Source: Capsicum annuum
Lineage: Eukaryota; Streptophyta; Magnoliopsida; Solanales; Solanaceae
Length of the DNA: 64,000 nucleotides
Reading direction: 5' to 3'
NCBI RefSeq assembly: GCF_002878395.1
Contig: NC_061115.1
Span: forward strand, 210,200,506 to 210,264,505
This document shows positions 48,047-60,505 of the stretch, piece by piece. The position numbers were made by a program, and so were the translations under genes. Every line of letters begins with the position of its first letter. Position 1 is the first letter of the stretch. The notes under the pieces are model-generated. The model did no database searches. It had not been told where the DNA came from and worked only from the letters and a program-made list of their open reading frames with translations.

Positions 48047-48966
48047 CTAAACTTTATCCATGGCCTTAAAATACCACGTCTGGCCTAATCAAATGGCCTC
48101 ACCCACTTTGAACCAACTAACTGGCAACCTACCTCTTTGCCCATAAAGAGACTTAAATGGAGCCATCTGAATACTAGCATGGTAATTGTGATTATAAGCA
48201 AACTCAATCAACGGTAAATGCCCATCCCAACTACCTTTGAAATCAAGAGCACATGCCCTCAATATATCTTCTAAAGTCTGAATGGTCCTCTTTGCCTGAC
48301 CATCTGTCTGCGGATAAAAAGATAAACTAAGATGAACTTGGGTAGCAAGACCCTTCTAAAAAGCTCTCCAAAACTGAGAGGTAAAGTGAGTAGCTCTATC
48401 TGAGATGATAGACAAAGGAACTCCATCCAATCTAACTATTTCTCAGATATACAACTTAGCATAATCTTCAACCGTATAAGACGTGTGAACTGGCAAGAAA
48501 TCTGCTGACTTAGTCAATTTGTGTACATAAACCAAATTGAATCATACTGATGACGCGAATGGGGTAAACCAGTCATAAAATCCATATTCACCTCTTCCAA
48601 CTTGCAAGTGGGAATACCAAACTCTTGCAATGAACCACTGAGTCTTTGGTGCTCTACCTTAACCTATTGACATGTTGAACACTTGGCCATAAACTCAGCT
48701 ATATCTCTCTTCATATCACTCAACCAATAGATTTCTCGCAAGTTGTGGTATATCTTGAAAGCACCACGACGAATAGAATGATATGCACCATGCGCTTCTG
48801 CCATAATCCGCAGTCTCAAATCATCAACATAAGGCACACACAATCTACTTTGGTATCTCAATACACCATCTCCACCTTGGGAGAAAACCTCTACCTTTTG
48901 GTCTTTAACCGACTCCTTTAGTTTAACCAAACTATGACCCTTATGTTGCTCCTCTTTCACTTCCAA
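48047..48966 (-). pseudogene. Integrase N-terminus and core, minus-strand element B
   Basis: The zinc-binding segment HGAYHSIRRGAFKIYHNL with EFMAKCSTCQ keeps both Cys residues. A stop follows CSTCQ near 48664, where the next residue is normally Gln. Core segments around 48200-48420 include [20 protein letters not shown], where the catalytic Glu is replaced by Lys. Several frame shifts occur. Confidence 0.83.
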
Positions 48967-49640
48967 AACAGGGGAAGATTCAGAACTACTCTGAACCCAA
49001 ATATTTTCTTAAGTGGAATCAACTAATCTAACACCCAATCTGACTAATTGATGCACCTCTCAGGCTAACTCTTTCTTATCATTCTCCACATCAGCAACAC
49101 TGCCTATAAACAGTCTACTAAGGGTGTCTTCCACTACATTAGCCTTGCCCAGATGATACAATACACTCATATCATAATCCTTCAATAATTCCAACCATAT
49201 CCTCTGTCGAATATTCAAATCCCTCTGACTAAACACATACTGCAAAATTTTTTGATCCGTGGATACATTAACATGTACTCCATACAAATAATGTCTTCAG
49301 ATTTTCAAATCAAATACAACAGCAGCTAACTCAAGATCGTGGGTCGGGTAATTTTTTTGAGGCTTAAGCTATCTAGAGTCATAGGCTATGACCTTACCTC
49401 TCTGCATCAAAATACAACCCAAACCAACTCTGGAGGCATCACAATAAACCACAAAGCCATCTGTACCATCAGGTAATGCTAAAACTGGGGCTGAAGTGAG
49501 TTGAGTATTCAACTCCTAAAAACTCTTCTCGCAAGAATTTGACCACTTGAACTTAACTTTGTTTTGGGTCAATCTAGACATAGGAGACATTATGGATGAG
49601 AAACCCTCAAAAAAACATCTGTAATAACTAGATAGACCCA
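48967..49640 (-). pseudogene. RNase H, minus-strand element B
   Basis: VHVNVSTDQKILQYVFSQRD, then RQRIWLELLKDYDMSVLYHL and DTLSRLFIGS (49060-49287) are the RNase H C-terminal half. The first-Asp strand ([13 protein letters not shown] type) lies near 49420-49470 in a different frame. Confidence 0.82.
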
Positions 49641-50330
49641 AGAAACTCTAAATGTCTGATGGAGAGATAAGTCTAGGCCAATTATTTATGGCTTTTATTT
49701 TTTGGGGATCAAATCTAATACTCTCACTAGAAATAATATCACTAAGGAAAGCTACTGACCTTAGCCAAAATTCACACTTGCTAAATTTAGTGAAAAATTG
49801 ATGATCTTTAAGGATCTGTAACACAATTCTAAGATGGTCTGCATGATCATCCTCATTACGAGAGTAGAAAAGAAATAATTGATAAAAACTATGACAAACA
49901 TGTCTAGATACTATTTGAACACTCTGTTCATCAAGTCCATAAAGGATGTTGGGGAATTGGTTAGCTCGAAAAATATGACTAGACACTCAAATTAACCGTA
50001 ATGTGTTCTAAAAGATATTTTTAGAATATCACGTTCCCTTACTCTAAGCTGATGATAGTCGGATCTAAGGTCTATCTTTGAGAAATAACTTGGACCTTGG
50101 AGTTGATCAAATAAGTTATCAATTCTAGGAAGAGGATATTTGTTTTTTACTGTGACTTTATTCAGCTAATGATAGTCAATGCACATACGCAAAGAACCAT
50201 TTTTATTTCACACAAATAGGTCAGAAGTGCCCCATAGAGAAATACTAGGCCTTATGAAACCTTTGTCTAAAAGATCTTTGAGTTTCTCTTACAACTCTTT
50301 AAGCTCGGCGGGAGCCATATGATATGGAGG
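49641..50330 (-). pseudogene. Reverse transcriptase, minus-strand element B
   Basis: The thumb and connection [20 protein letters not shown], then [18 protein letters not shown] are open. The position of the catalytic pair, near 49878-49890, reads VIVFINYFF: both aspartates are lost (Asn-Tyr). Palm and finger motifs continue to about 50280 with several stops. Confidence 0.84.
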
Positions 50331-51140
50331 GATAGAAATAGGCTAAGTATCTAGAAGAAGGTCAATATCAAATTCTATTTCCCTATCGAGAGGTACCCCT
50401 GGCAAATTTTTAGGAAACACATCAGGAAACTCTTTCACTATACTAACAGATTGAACTGTTGGAGCCTCAGACATAATGTCTTTGACTTAAACTATATAAT
50501 AGATACACCCTTTGGAAATTAACTTTTTGGCTTTCAGATAAGATATGAAATGACTCTTGGGAGACACTAAATTACCTGACAACTCAAAGACTAGGTCATC
50601 TAGAAATTGAAACTTCACCAATCGAGTGCAACAATCAATGGATGCATAACAAAAATGGAGCCAATCCATGCCAAGAATAAGATCAAAGTAAACCATATCT
50701 AACTCTATTAGGTCTGCTAACATGACTTTATGGAGGATAGTGATAGGACACTTTCTATAGATTTGTTTAACAACAACTGACTAACCCATCGAGGTAGAAA
50801 CCAAGAAGGGCTCAGGGATATTTTCAGAACTTATCTTAAAATTCACTACAATTAATGAGGTCACATAAGAAAAACTCGACCCAAGGTATAACAACACATA
50901 GATATCAAGATGAAAGACATGAAGTATATCAGTAAAAATATCTGGTGAATCCTCATGCTCCTGATGGGATGATAAGGCATAAAACTGATTCTGATGTTGA
51001 CCACCACCGGTATAAGATGTTTCGCCCTGAGGAGGGGTTGGGTGACCTATAGGAGCTGGTTCACTAGTAGCCTGAGTCTGAGGACGAATATCTTTGTTTC
51101 CATGCTTAGCGTGCGAAAAGTCTCTAATACCATGACCCAA
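50331..51140 (-). pseudogene. Protease and zinc-knuckle region, minus-strand element B
   Basis: FDLILGMDWLHFCYASIDCC (near 50650) and the active-site strand VLLYLGSSFSYVTS, where D-P-G has become Y-L-G. The zinc knuckle reads YFGCGRLGHGIRDF, so the first and last cysteines are lost (Cys to Tyr and Cys to Phe). Both sites are intact in element A. Confidence 0.83.
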
Positions 51141-52152
51141 CCTACCACAACCAAAATAACCCCTCCGGTTAGCAAAACATTCACTAGGATGATTCTTATC
51201 TCACCTAGCACATGGAGGATAATTGGGCCTACCACTAACACTATTTTGGGAATTGGACATAGAAGACTTTCCCCACTACTCCTGTCTACCTCTGGGAGTG
51301 GGAGCACTACCTAAAGTTGGTGCTGGCATAGATGAACAATTGTAAAACTGTGAATGATTTCTCCTTGAGATCTAGCCTGGCCATACTCAAACTGTCCTAT
51401 TTTAGCCTTCTTATTTACTCTCTCTTTTTTCTTTAACTTCTCTACCTTAATATACTGAGTGTGCATCATCAATATAGCAAGATCTATATCCCTTATGAGC
51501 ATAGTAGTCCTACACTTCTTAACTACCAACCTAGACACATCGGTCACAAACTTACTCATGCTTCACTTAGGGTCAGCCATCTGATCAGGGGCATACTTAG
51601 ACAATTGGTTGAACTTGAGGTAATATTCCTTTACCGTTATTAAGCGCTACCTCAGGTTCATAAACTCTTCTATCTTGGATTCTCTCATCTCACATGGAAG
51701 AACTTATCTAGAAATGTATCCTGAAACACCTGCCATGACATGGGAGCCGCATTCTCCCCTTTATTTTTCTTCCACATCACTACCCAATCATGTGCGACAT
51801 TCTTCAGCCTATAGGATGCCAACTCTACACTCTCTTCTTCAAAAACATGCATAATCTGGGTGATCTTCTTCACCTAATCTAGATTAAGCTATGGGTCCTC
51901 ACCTACCTTCGACCCAGAGAATTTCGGCGAGTTCATTCTCATAAAATATTAAATTTTGGCTATGGCTAAGTCACCATCTTTCTATGGTGGGACAGTAGCC
52001 TGATGGTTGCCCTAAACATTAGCTGTTAGAACTTGGGCTAGCCCTTAAAAAACAGCCTGAAACTCTGCATGCGACACATTCTAATTCAAAGAGTTGGTGG
52101 GTTAAGGTGACTGGTTATCGTTTCTGTGGGTATTAGCACAACGAGAAGGCAT
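51141..52152 (-). pseudogene. gag: gag, minus-strand element B
   Basis: The start codon is at 52152 (CAT 52150-52152 on the plus strand), with a start region similar to element A. The capsid block HVFEEESVELASYRLKNVAH, then PMSWQVFQDTFLDKFF (51685-51873) is open and then shifts frame. Many short frames here on either strand are shadows. Confidence 0.8.
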
Positions 52153-52346
52153 TTTCAACTATCACTTAAGAGCATGAGTTAATAAGTAGATAGAGATACT
52201 ATAAGCACGATAGATCATGAATGAAACAGATGATTTCCTAAGAATGTTTTGTATCCTCTTGTTCAAAAATATGGTGCGCTTCACACCCATGACCAAGAAT
52301 CTACATAATGCGGCTTGTTTGACTGCCTAGGACTCTTAAAACCTTA

Positions 52347-52359
52347 GGCTCTAATTCCA
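52347..52359 (-). other. Primer binding site, element B
   Basis: On the minus strand it reads TGGAATTAGAGCC, two mismatches to the initiator-Met tRNA complement, just outside the LTR at 52364. Confidence 0.78.
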
Positions 52360-54161
52360 AGTTTATAATGCCCCGAAACTTGGTCTCGGAATGTCACACG
52401 GTGCTCAAGACTACGTGTAGCCTTAAGCTAACCCTATTTCCATACTACTGAGCGTAAATCTCATAATAATGTAAGTATAGACATAAAAGTCATGCTAGAA
52501 TGTGGAAACTATCTGAAATATCTGAGAATAATGTTTGAAACATAAATACTAAATAATCTGAATCAAAACTCGTAGTTTGACAAGCCTCTACTACTAATAA
52601 ATAGAGAGTAACTAGGATAAACCCCCAGCTAACTCGAACTGTTTGAAAAAAATTTCTAAAGCATAAAAACTAATAAGCTGAAATATTTGAATGACTAAGT
52701 CCCCGAACTATGAGGACTCACCAACTATCAGATATAGATGAAGATGCTTGAACTACTCATGCTACTGATATTGAGAACCTGAACCTACATTATAAGATAA
52801 TGTAGCACATAAATATATATGTTGATTAGTACTTTGAGGATCTACTGAGTATATGGGGGTGAAATACATAAGTAAAACATTATCTCATTATCATTATTTA
52901 TAAATCAATGCATGTTAAATGTAAATGACTCACATAAGCTGAAATATCTGAAATACTGGAAATAATAATCATGAGAATCAAATCATACTTTATAAATCTA
53001 GTGAGTCATAACATTTAGTTCTAAAAGTTGTACTTGCATTCTCTCTTTAAATCATACTAAGTGTAGAAAGGACTCACTCTATAATCTGAAAGATAAAATA
53101 TGAAGCTATTATCTTTCTGTAAAACATAATCTAAATAAATTTGTGAGCCATAAACTTAGTTTTCTAAAAGCTTTTCTATTATTATGTTCTTTTTTTTAGC
53201 TAGCAGGGAGGTTTTCTTAACCTACATAAACCATGTAAGCTACATAGAGTCCAACATCTTATCCTTCTAAGGAAGAAACCTCACGTTAGAGTGAGGTGTC
53301 ATACTCTTTCCAGGGAGTATAACCTACTTTCCATGTGACCGATCACAAGATAAATCTGTCATCTATATAAAAATGGTAATAATATCAATCAGTGCCTACG
53401 TTGGCTCCTAGTTCTGTGGAAGATAGGGCAAGCTAATCCCACACTTCATGCACAGTATTAAATACTACTCCCTCTTAAATTTTTATGCTCAAACCATTGG
53501 AAATCCAGTTTTTAAAATTAGCATAAGGGTTTATATGAAAAACCAGTTATGCATTTATCTGAGTAAATCTGTAAATAAAGCTATTCTAAGTTTTGTAAGC
53601 TATAATAATCTGCAAAGTGGATTCCAAAGCTAAACCAGTAATCAAAAGATCAAAGCTTTACTAAAAACTATAAATAATCTGCTCATAAGATGCTTAAATC
53701 ATCATCTTTCTTAAATCATAATAATCAATCTTGGGATAGTAATCCATGCTTCAATATCATGTTAAAATAACATAATACTTATGCTTGGTAATGTAAAGAT
53801 TCATAAATCAACTTAAAATCTGCAAATTTCTGCAATATCTATGAAAATATGAACATAGACAAGCAATCCAACTTTTAAAATCATTCAAAAACTTATAATC
53901 TTGCAATTGGGAACAAGGGGTATGAACCCTAATTTAAAATCATGTATAAACATTCAAAACTATATGAATATGTAATAGAAAACTTGGTTTTGGATACAAG
54001 AAAGAAAGAAGATCCTTGTTCATAAATCCCACATACCTTGATAGATGATTAGATGAAGAAACTTGAGTTGTCGATCCCTATTTGAGTTCTTAGGGATGAG
54101 TTCTTGAGAATGAGTTCTTGATTATCTTGCATTGGGAATCCTCAATCTTAAGCTTTCTTGG

Positions 54162-57100
54162 TGTCACGCCCTAATTTTTCTGAACCGGAATGCTACACGG
54201 TGCTTATGACCCCGAAGGATCATAAGCTAACCTATGACTGATATTTGTACTTGTATACTACAATATATAACATAATAATGCAGAAAACATGAACATATAG
54301 GCCATAACATTCAACTGAATAAAGAATCTGTCAAAACATAATATCTATATGGGTGAAAGATACCCAAAACAACTGAAAACTGAATCAAATCTTAACATAA
54401 GTCTAAATACTGAATCTGAAAGCCTTTAAGTGTTGTCTGAATAAGGAGTTGAAGAAACATGTCTCCAAATAACTCTGTAAACTGATAACTGGCTAAAATA
54501 ATGAATAAATCGAATCATATTGTCCTCGAATGAAGAGGACTCACTAAATCTCTGCGGCAGGAAATGCTACTGCTACTGCTGATCTGGAGCTCGTGTCTCT
54601 AAACCTATGGTGTAACATGAAAAAAAAGCATCATAGTGCAAATGCATCAGTACAAGGGAATATACTGAGTATACGAGTAAAGTAGGCTAAATATAAACAG
54701 GGTTTACATGCATGAACAATGCTAACTGTCTGACTGACATGAACGTAAGAGTACAAACATGCATGCATAGTAACTGAAATCGTGGGTGCATGATAGCTAG
54801 TCCTGTATGCTAATACATGGTTTACTGATGGCTAATATGACTGATACTGAAATTCTGATAACATGGGCGACTGTATCTGACAATCCTGAATTTGATGAAA
54901 CTATCTAAGTTTCGTACTGTAATTGAGTCTGACTGTATCTGATAGTCCTGATATACTAAAATCTGAAGACCTATCTGAGTTCTTTTACTGAGACTGATTC
55001 TGAAACTGTGGGAGGTAGTTGTTTAACCGACATGCCCCAATAACATATATAGCTAAGTTAGGGTCCAATCTCTGCCCTGACTGGAGGGGTGTCAATACCG
55101 TGCCACTAGTAAGAACAGTTGTGGGTGACCCTTAGCTGGCAGGTATTCGAAAGGAGAACGGTGGGAACCCTAAATTAACAGGTTAAGCCACCTCATCAAC
55201 CCTAATTTGATAGGCTAAGATGTCTCAACCTACGTTGGCTACGTAGTTCTGGAACACAAGGATGACTGCTAAGAATCACACCCTAAACTGGTAGGTGAAT
55301 CCCCATCCTTGGGTTCACTCGGTGCTAACTTCTACTCCAATCTGAAGAGACTAAACATGATTTAACTAGCTGTACATGGACAAACTAACTGACTTTCGTT
55401 GACTAACGGAGTAGTATTATTATCTGAGAGTTAACTGAGATCATGAGATTTCTGAGGTTTTCTTGAGTCACATGACTGACTGAGTTCTATATATTATAGC
55501 TTGACTAAGATTATCGTGACAACATGACATGGCTCTAGGAACACAACTATTTTTTTTGGGTACGAATACCCCCAGGACTCAATAGAAGGAAAATGACACA
55601 CATGACATAACTTGTTCACAATATTTGAGTCCACAATTCATAATATCATAAGTAGGGGATATCATATTTCATATAGTTATTCAACATCTTAAATATTGTA
55701 GGGAATGCATGGATATATTTTGTGTATAAATTATATATCTCCATTATCTTACATGCTTCATACCACCACAATAGCAATACATGAAAAGCATGGGATTCAT
55801 ATTGAAGTATATAGCTAACATGGACTTGTCATTTAGAGATCATAGAACCATACAAACATGAATTTCTAGCATCCTAAGCATTTTATCAAACACCTTGCAT
55901 GCATTCTTTAAGGCATAGGTGAGTTTCATACTTGCACCATATTAAACCACCAAAAGTTCATGTTTTTCAATTAACAAACATATATATTCCATGAAAACAC
56001 CTTTAGACATCATATTGAAACTTAAACAACAATTGTCAACATGTACATACTCAAATCACCGCTAAAAGTTTACAAAATAATAGTTAAAACATGGTTCTTG
56101 AGCTCTATGAACGGATTGGATCCATAGATGAACACTACGCATACCTTAGAAAGGAAACCTTGATGATTTGCTAGAGAGTTCTTGGATTGGGAAACTTAAT
56201 TCTCAATTATCTTCGAAAAAGGCTTGAATCTTGCTTTTGAGAGATGATTTTGATGGAAACCCTAATCTTGTGGTTGAGAGCATAAGAGAGGGATTTTGAG
56301 ATGCTTAACTGAAAAAAAATGGGAAAAATTATGCCTCTTTAGGATTATAACTTGTGGAAGGTGAAGAAAATGACCAAAATACCCTTATGAAATAAATTTC
56401 CAGTTGCTGAAAAATCATAGCTGACGACCTTCGTGATAGGGCGTCACAAATGTGGTAAGCTTTCACGAATGTCATCAATTAGGATCTAGTTTCTGCCTAA
56501 GGCTGACGACTTTCGTGATAGGGAATCACAAATGTGGTAAGCTATCACGAAAGTCGTCACTTTGGAGCTGGTTTCTACCTAAGGCTGACGACCTTTGTGA
56601 TAGGGCATCACAAATGTGGTAAGTTGTCACGAATGTCGTCAGTTAGGAGCTGGTTTATACCTAAGGCTGATGACCTTCATGATAGGTCGTCACAAATGTG
56701 GTAAGCTGTCATGAATGTTGTCATTTAGGAGCTGGTTTCTGCCTAAGGCTGACGACCTTCATGATAAGGCGTCACAAATGTTGTAACCTGTCACAAATGT
56801 CGTCACTTAGGAGCAGGTTTCTGCCTAAGGCTGATGACCTTCATGATAAGGCATCAAAAATATGGTAATCTGTCACAAATGACATCACTTAGGAGCTGGT
56901 TTCTGCCTAAGGATGATGACCTTCGTGATAGGGCGTCACAAATGTGGTAAGTTGTCACGAATGTCGTCACTTAGGAGCTGGTTTATGCCTAAGGCTGACG
57001 ACCTTTGTGATAGGGTGTCACAAATATGGTAAGCTTTCACGAATGTCGTCACTTAGGATCTGGTTTCTGCCGATAGGGCGTCATAAATATGGTAAGTTAT

Positions 57101-57469
57101 CACGAATGTCGTCACACTGTTTCTAGCCTGACATGCTGGAGTAAAATAGGAATAACTCTTTGCTCTGATATCGGATTTAGGCAAAATTGGTATTGTTGGA
57201 AAACTAATTCAATTATATATCTTTTTATAGGTCATAAGCTCAAAAATTCCAATTATAATGAGAGCTATGCTCATTTGAAGTTGACTATACCAATATCCTT
57301 CTCAAGAATTCAATCGGTCAGGAATGTTTTGATTCGTCTGATAGCTGGGAGTTATTTGAAGCCTTAGTATACATCTAACCTACTCATAAAACTATAAAAA
57401 ACCATGATGTACTATGCATGATCTTGGTACATGGCTCTAATATTGGTTTGGATTTTTTGGGGTATTACA
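54162..57469 (-). mobile_element. Solo LTR with target duplication CTTGG
   Basis: It begins TGTCACGCCC and ends GGGGTATTACA; 3308 bp, no internal domain. CTTGG lies at 54157-54161 and 57470-57474, and the host LTR reads correctly across it (AGCTTTCTTGG to AGAATCAATAG). Its U5 resembles the full-length chromovirus LTR in reverse. It is longer than its relatives mainly because of the 82 bp array in its U3. Confidence 0.93.
56421..57117. repeat. 82 bp tandem array with hairpin-forming units, 8 full copies plus a part
   Basis: Units start at 56421, 56503, 56585, 56667, 56749, 56831, 56913 and 56995, an exact 82 bp period throughout. A ninth copy (from about 57077) lacks its first 20 or so bases. 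Each unit holds an inverted repeat; in the second unit the arms TGACGACTTTCGTGATA (56504-56520) and its complement (56543-56559) match over all 17 bases with a 22-base loop. Units differ by substitutions only. Confidence 0.95.
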
Positions 57470-58399
57470 CTTGGAGAATCAATAGAGGGTTTTGATTTCT
57501 TGGAGAGGAAGCTTTGGGAGCTTTAGGGTTTTGCTTTGAGAGGGAATGGATGAATTTGGGCAGAAAATGCCTTGAATATACTTAATCTTATGATTTGGAT
57601 GGATTGGGGCCTTGGGGATTGACCAAAATACGCCTATTAAACTTTAAACTAGAATTGAAAAAACAACCAAAAATTCCAATTTACTAGGACACCGCGACAC
57701 GCCACTATCGCGGTGTCTCACTGGAAAAGAATGAGTGGGAACTTGGCATTCACCACGACGTGCCACAATCGCGGTGTCCCTTTGGATTTCTATTTTTGCC
57801 TCTGGCGCGACGCGCTAATATCCTGTAGGCTTATTAGAAATTGCCAAATGTGAAATGGGACTCTTCCATGACGCGTTAAGATCGCAGAGTCTCACTGGAA
57901 TTTGGCAATTGGGAATTTGGGATTCTCCGCGATGTGGGGCTATCACGGAGGGCCACTAAAATTTGACAATTATCATTTTAGCCTTCTCCACGATGCGCCG
58001 AGTGCCCAGGTGGCACACTGTTAACTTAAAAACGTCATAACTCCTTCACCGAGTTTTGAATTTAGGCGAATTTGGTATCAATGGAAAGCTTATTCAATTT
58101 TCCACACAATGAGAGGTCTAAATCTGAAAAATTTCACACGAAATAAATATTCTTCATTTTCGTAGCTATTCCTTAACGTTCTAGGAATGAATTTTAGCTA
58201 GGAAAACTATGAGGTGTTACAATATCTCGCCCTTGGAAACATTCGTCCTCGAATGTGGCTAGATAAACTGAAAAATATTGGGAATCTGAGGCTATAAGCT
58301 ATCATGCACAATTGAAATAAACTGAATAACTGAATCTCAAAATATTGAGCTATTGAATTGATTTGCTAATGCATGAGTTTATATGAAAACAACTATATA

Positions 58400-58915
58400 G
58401 CTGAATCTGAGACTGGAAAAGAACTGAATGAAGGAAGACTATTACCTTCGGTTGAGTTGAGTTCGTGGAGAAGAGATGAGGATACTTGGTATGCATGTCT
58501 GATTTTGCTTCCAAGTAGCACCCTCAACGGACTGATTTTGCCACAGAACTTTGACTAAGGGAACCTCTTTGTTCCTCGGTCTACGAACCTTGATGATCAA
58601 GAATTTTTACTGGGACTTCTTCGTAAGAAAGGCTATTCTGAATATCTGTGCTTTCTAGAGGAACTATAATAGCTAAATCGCCCATTCTTCAATAAGGACA
58701 CATGGAATATTCGATGAACTGAGGATAAGTTTGTGGGTAACTCAAGATCATACGCCACCTTCCCAACACGACTCAAAACCCGAAATGGACTGACATACCG
58801 GGGACTAAGCTTTCTCTTTTTGACAAATCTGTTCACCCCTTTCATGGGTGAAACTTTCAGGTACACAAGATCACAAACCTCGAACCCAATATCTTTTCTT
58901 CTTACGTTTGTATAA
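58400..58915 (-). pseudogene. Chromodomain and integrase tail, minus-strand element C
   Basis: YLKVSPMKGVNRFVKKRKLS, then VAYDLELPTNLSSVHRIFHV (58633-58866) is open. The chromodomain follows at 58430-58680 in another frame and has small deletions relative to elements A and B. Confidence 0.82.
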
Positions 58916-59760
58916 GATTTCTGATGAATCTAGACTACTTTTAATCTCTCTCTAATGAACTAAACTTTCTCCATGGCCTTAAAATACCATGTCTAGCCCA
59001 ATCAAATGGCCTCACTCACTTTGAAACAACTAACTGGCGACCTACATCTTCGCCCATAAAGAGCCTTAAACGGAGCCATCTGAATACTAGCATGGTAACT
59101 GTTATTATAAGCAAACTCAATCAACGGTAAATGCTCATCCCAACTACCTTTGAAATCAAGAGCATATGCCATCAATATATCTTCTAAAGTCTGAATAGTC
59201 CTCTTTGCCTGACCATCTGTCTGCGGATGAAAAGCTGAACTAAGATGAACTTAGGTACCAAGACCCTTCTTAAAAGCTTTCCAAAATTGAGAGTTAAACT
59301 GAATAGCTCTATCTAAGATGATAGACAAAGGAACTCCATGCAATCTAACTATCTATCGGATATACAAATTAGCATAATCTTCAACCGTATAAGATGTGTA
59401 AATTGGCAAAAAATCCGCTGACTTAGTCAATCTGTCTACATAACCCAAATTGAATCATGATGACAACGTGAATGGGGTAAACCAATCATAAAATCCATAT
59501 TCACCTCTTCCCACTTCCAAGTGGGAATACCAAACTCTTGCAATGAACCACTGGGTCTTTGGTGCTCCACCTTAACCTGTTGACATGTTGAACACTTGGC
59601 CACAAACTCAAATGTATCTCTTTTCATACCACTCCACCAATAAATTTCTTGCAAGTCGCGATATATCTTAGAAGCACCACTATGAATAGAATGGCGTGCA
59701 CCATGCGCTTCTGCCATAATCTGCTATCTCAAATTATTAACACAAGGCACACACAATCTA
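58916..59760 (-). pseudogene. Integrase, minus-strand element C
   Basis: The zinc-binding segment and the following linker are open over 93 codons: HGARHSIHSGASKIYRDLQE, then EFVAKCSTCQQVKVEHQRPS and WEEVNMDFMIGLPHS (59436-59717). Both Cys residues are kept. Core motifs continue towards 59000 in broken frames. Confidence 0.84.
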
Positions 59761-60505
59761 CTTTGGTATCTCAACACACCATCTCTACCTTAGGAAATAA
59801 CCTCTACCTTTTGGTCTTTAACCGACTCTTTCAATTTGATCAAACTATAATCCTTATCGTGCTCCTCTTTCACTTCCAAAACAAGGGAAGATTAAGAACT
59901 ACTCTAAACCCAAACATTTCCTTAAGCGGAATCAACTAATCTAACACCTAATCTGGCTAATTGATGCACTTCTTAATCTAACTCTTTCTTATCATTCTCC
60001 ACTTTAGCAACACTGCCTATAAACAGTCTACTAAGGGTGTCTTCCACTACATTAGCCTTGCTCGGATGATACAACACACTCATATCATAATTCTTTAATA
60101 ATTCCAACCATCTCCTCTGTGGAATATTCAAATCCATCTGATTAAACACATACTACAAGATTTTGTGATCTGTGGATACATCAACATACACTTCATACAA
60201 ATAATGTCTTTATATTTTTAAAGTAAATAAAACAGCAGCAAACTCAAGATCATGAGTTGGGTAATTCTTTTCATGAGGCTTAAGCTATCTAGAGGCATAG
60301 GATATGATCTTACCTCTCTGCATCAAAATACAACCCAAACCAACTCTGGAGGCATCACAATAAACCATAAAAACATCTGTACCATCAGGTAATGCTAAAA
60401 CTAGGGTTGAAGTGAGTCGAGTATTCAACTCCTAAAATCTCTTCTCGTAAGAATCTGACCACTTGAACTTAACTTTCTTTTGGGTCAATCTAGACATAGG
60501 AGATA
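59761..60505 (-). pseudogene. RNase H, minus-strand element C
   Basis: RNase H segments are recognisable by alignment with element B at nucleotide level (for example 60000-60200 against 49080-49290). Stops and shifts prevent a long open frame. Confidence 0.75.

Larger units (their letters stand above)
52364..58221 (-). mobile_element. Chromovirus LTR, minus strand, third of three, split by a solo LTR
   Basis: On the plus strand it begins TATAATGCCCC and ends GGTGTTACA. Without the 54162-57469 insertion it is about 2545 bp. It shares small features with the second LTR that the first lacks (the AATTTCTAAAGCATA type insertion near 52650). It serves as 5' LTR of element B and 3' LTR of partial element C. 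The CG-rich hairpin is at 57690-57720 and the U3 core at 58035-58105. Confidence 0.9.

Noticed and set aside
56421..57117. Possible CRISPR-like array
   Set aside because: The units are direct 82 bp tandem copies with no unique spacers, in a plant LTR.
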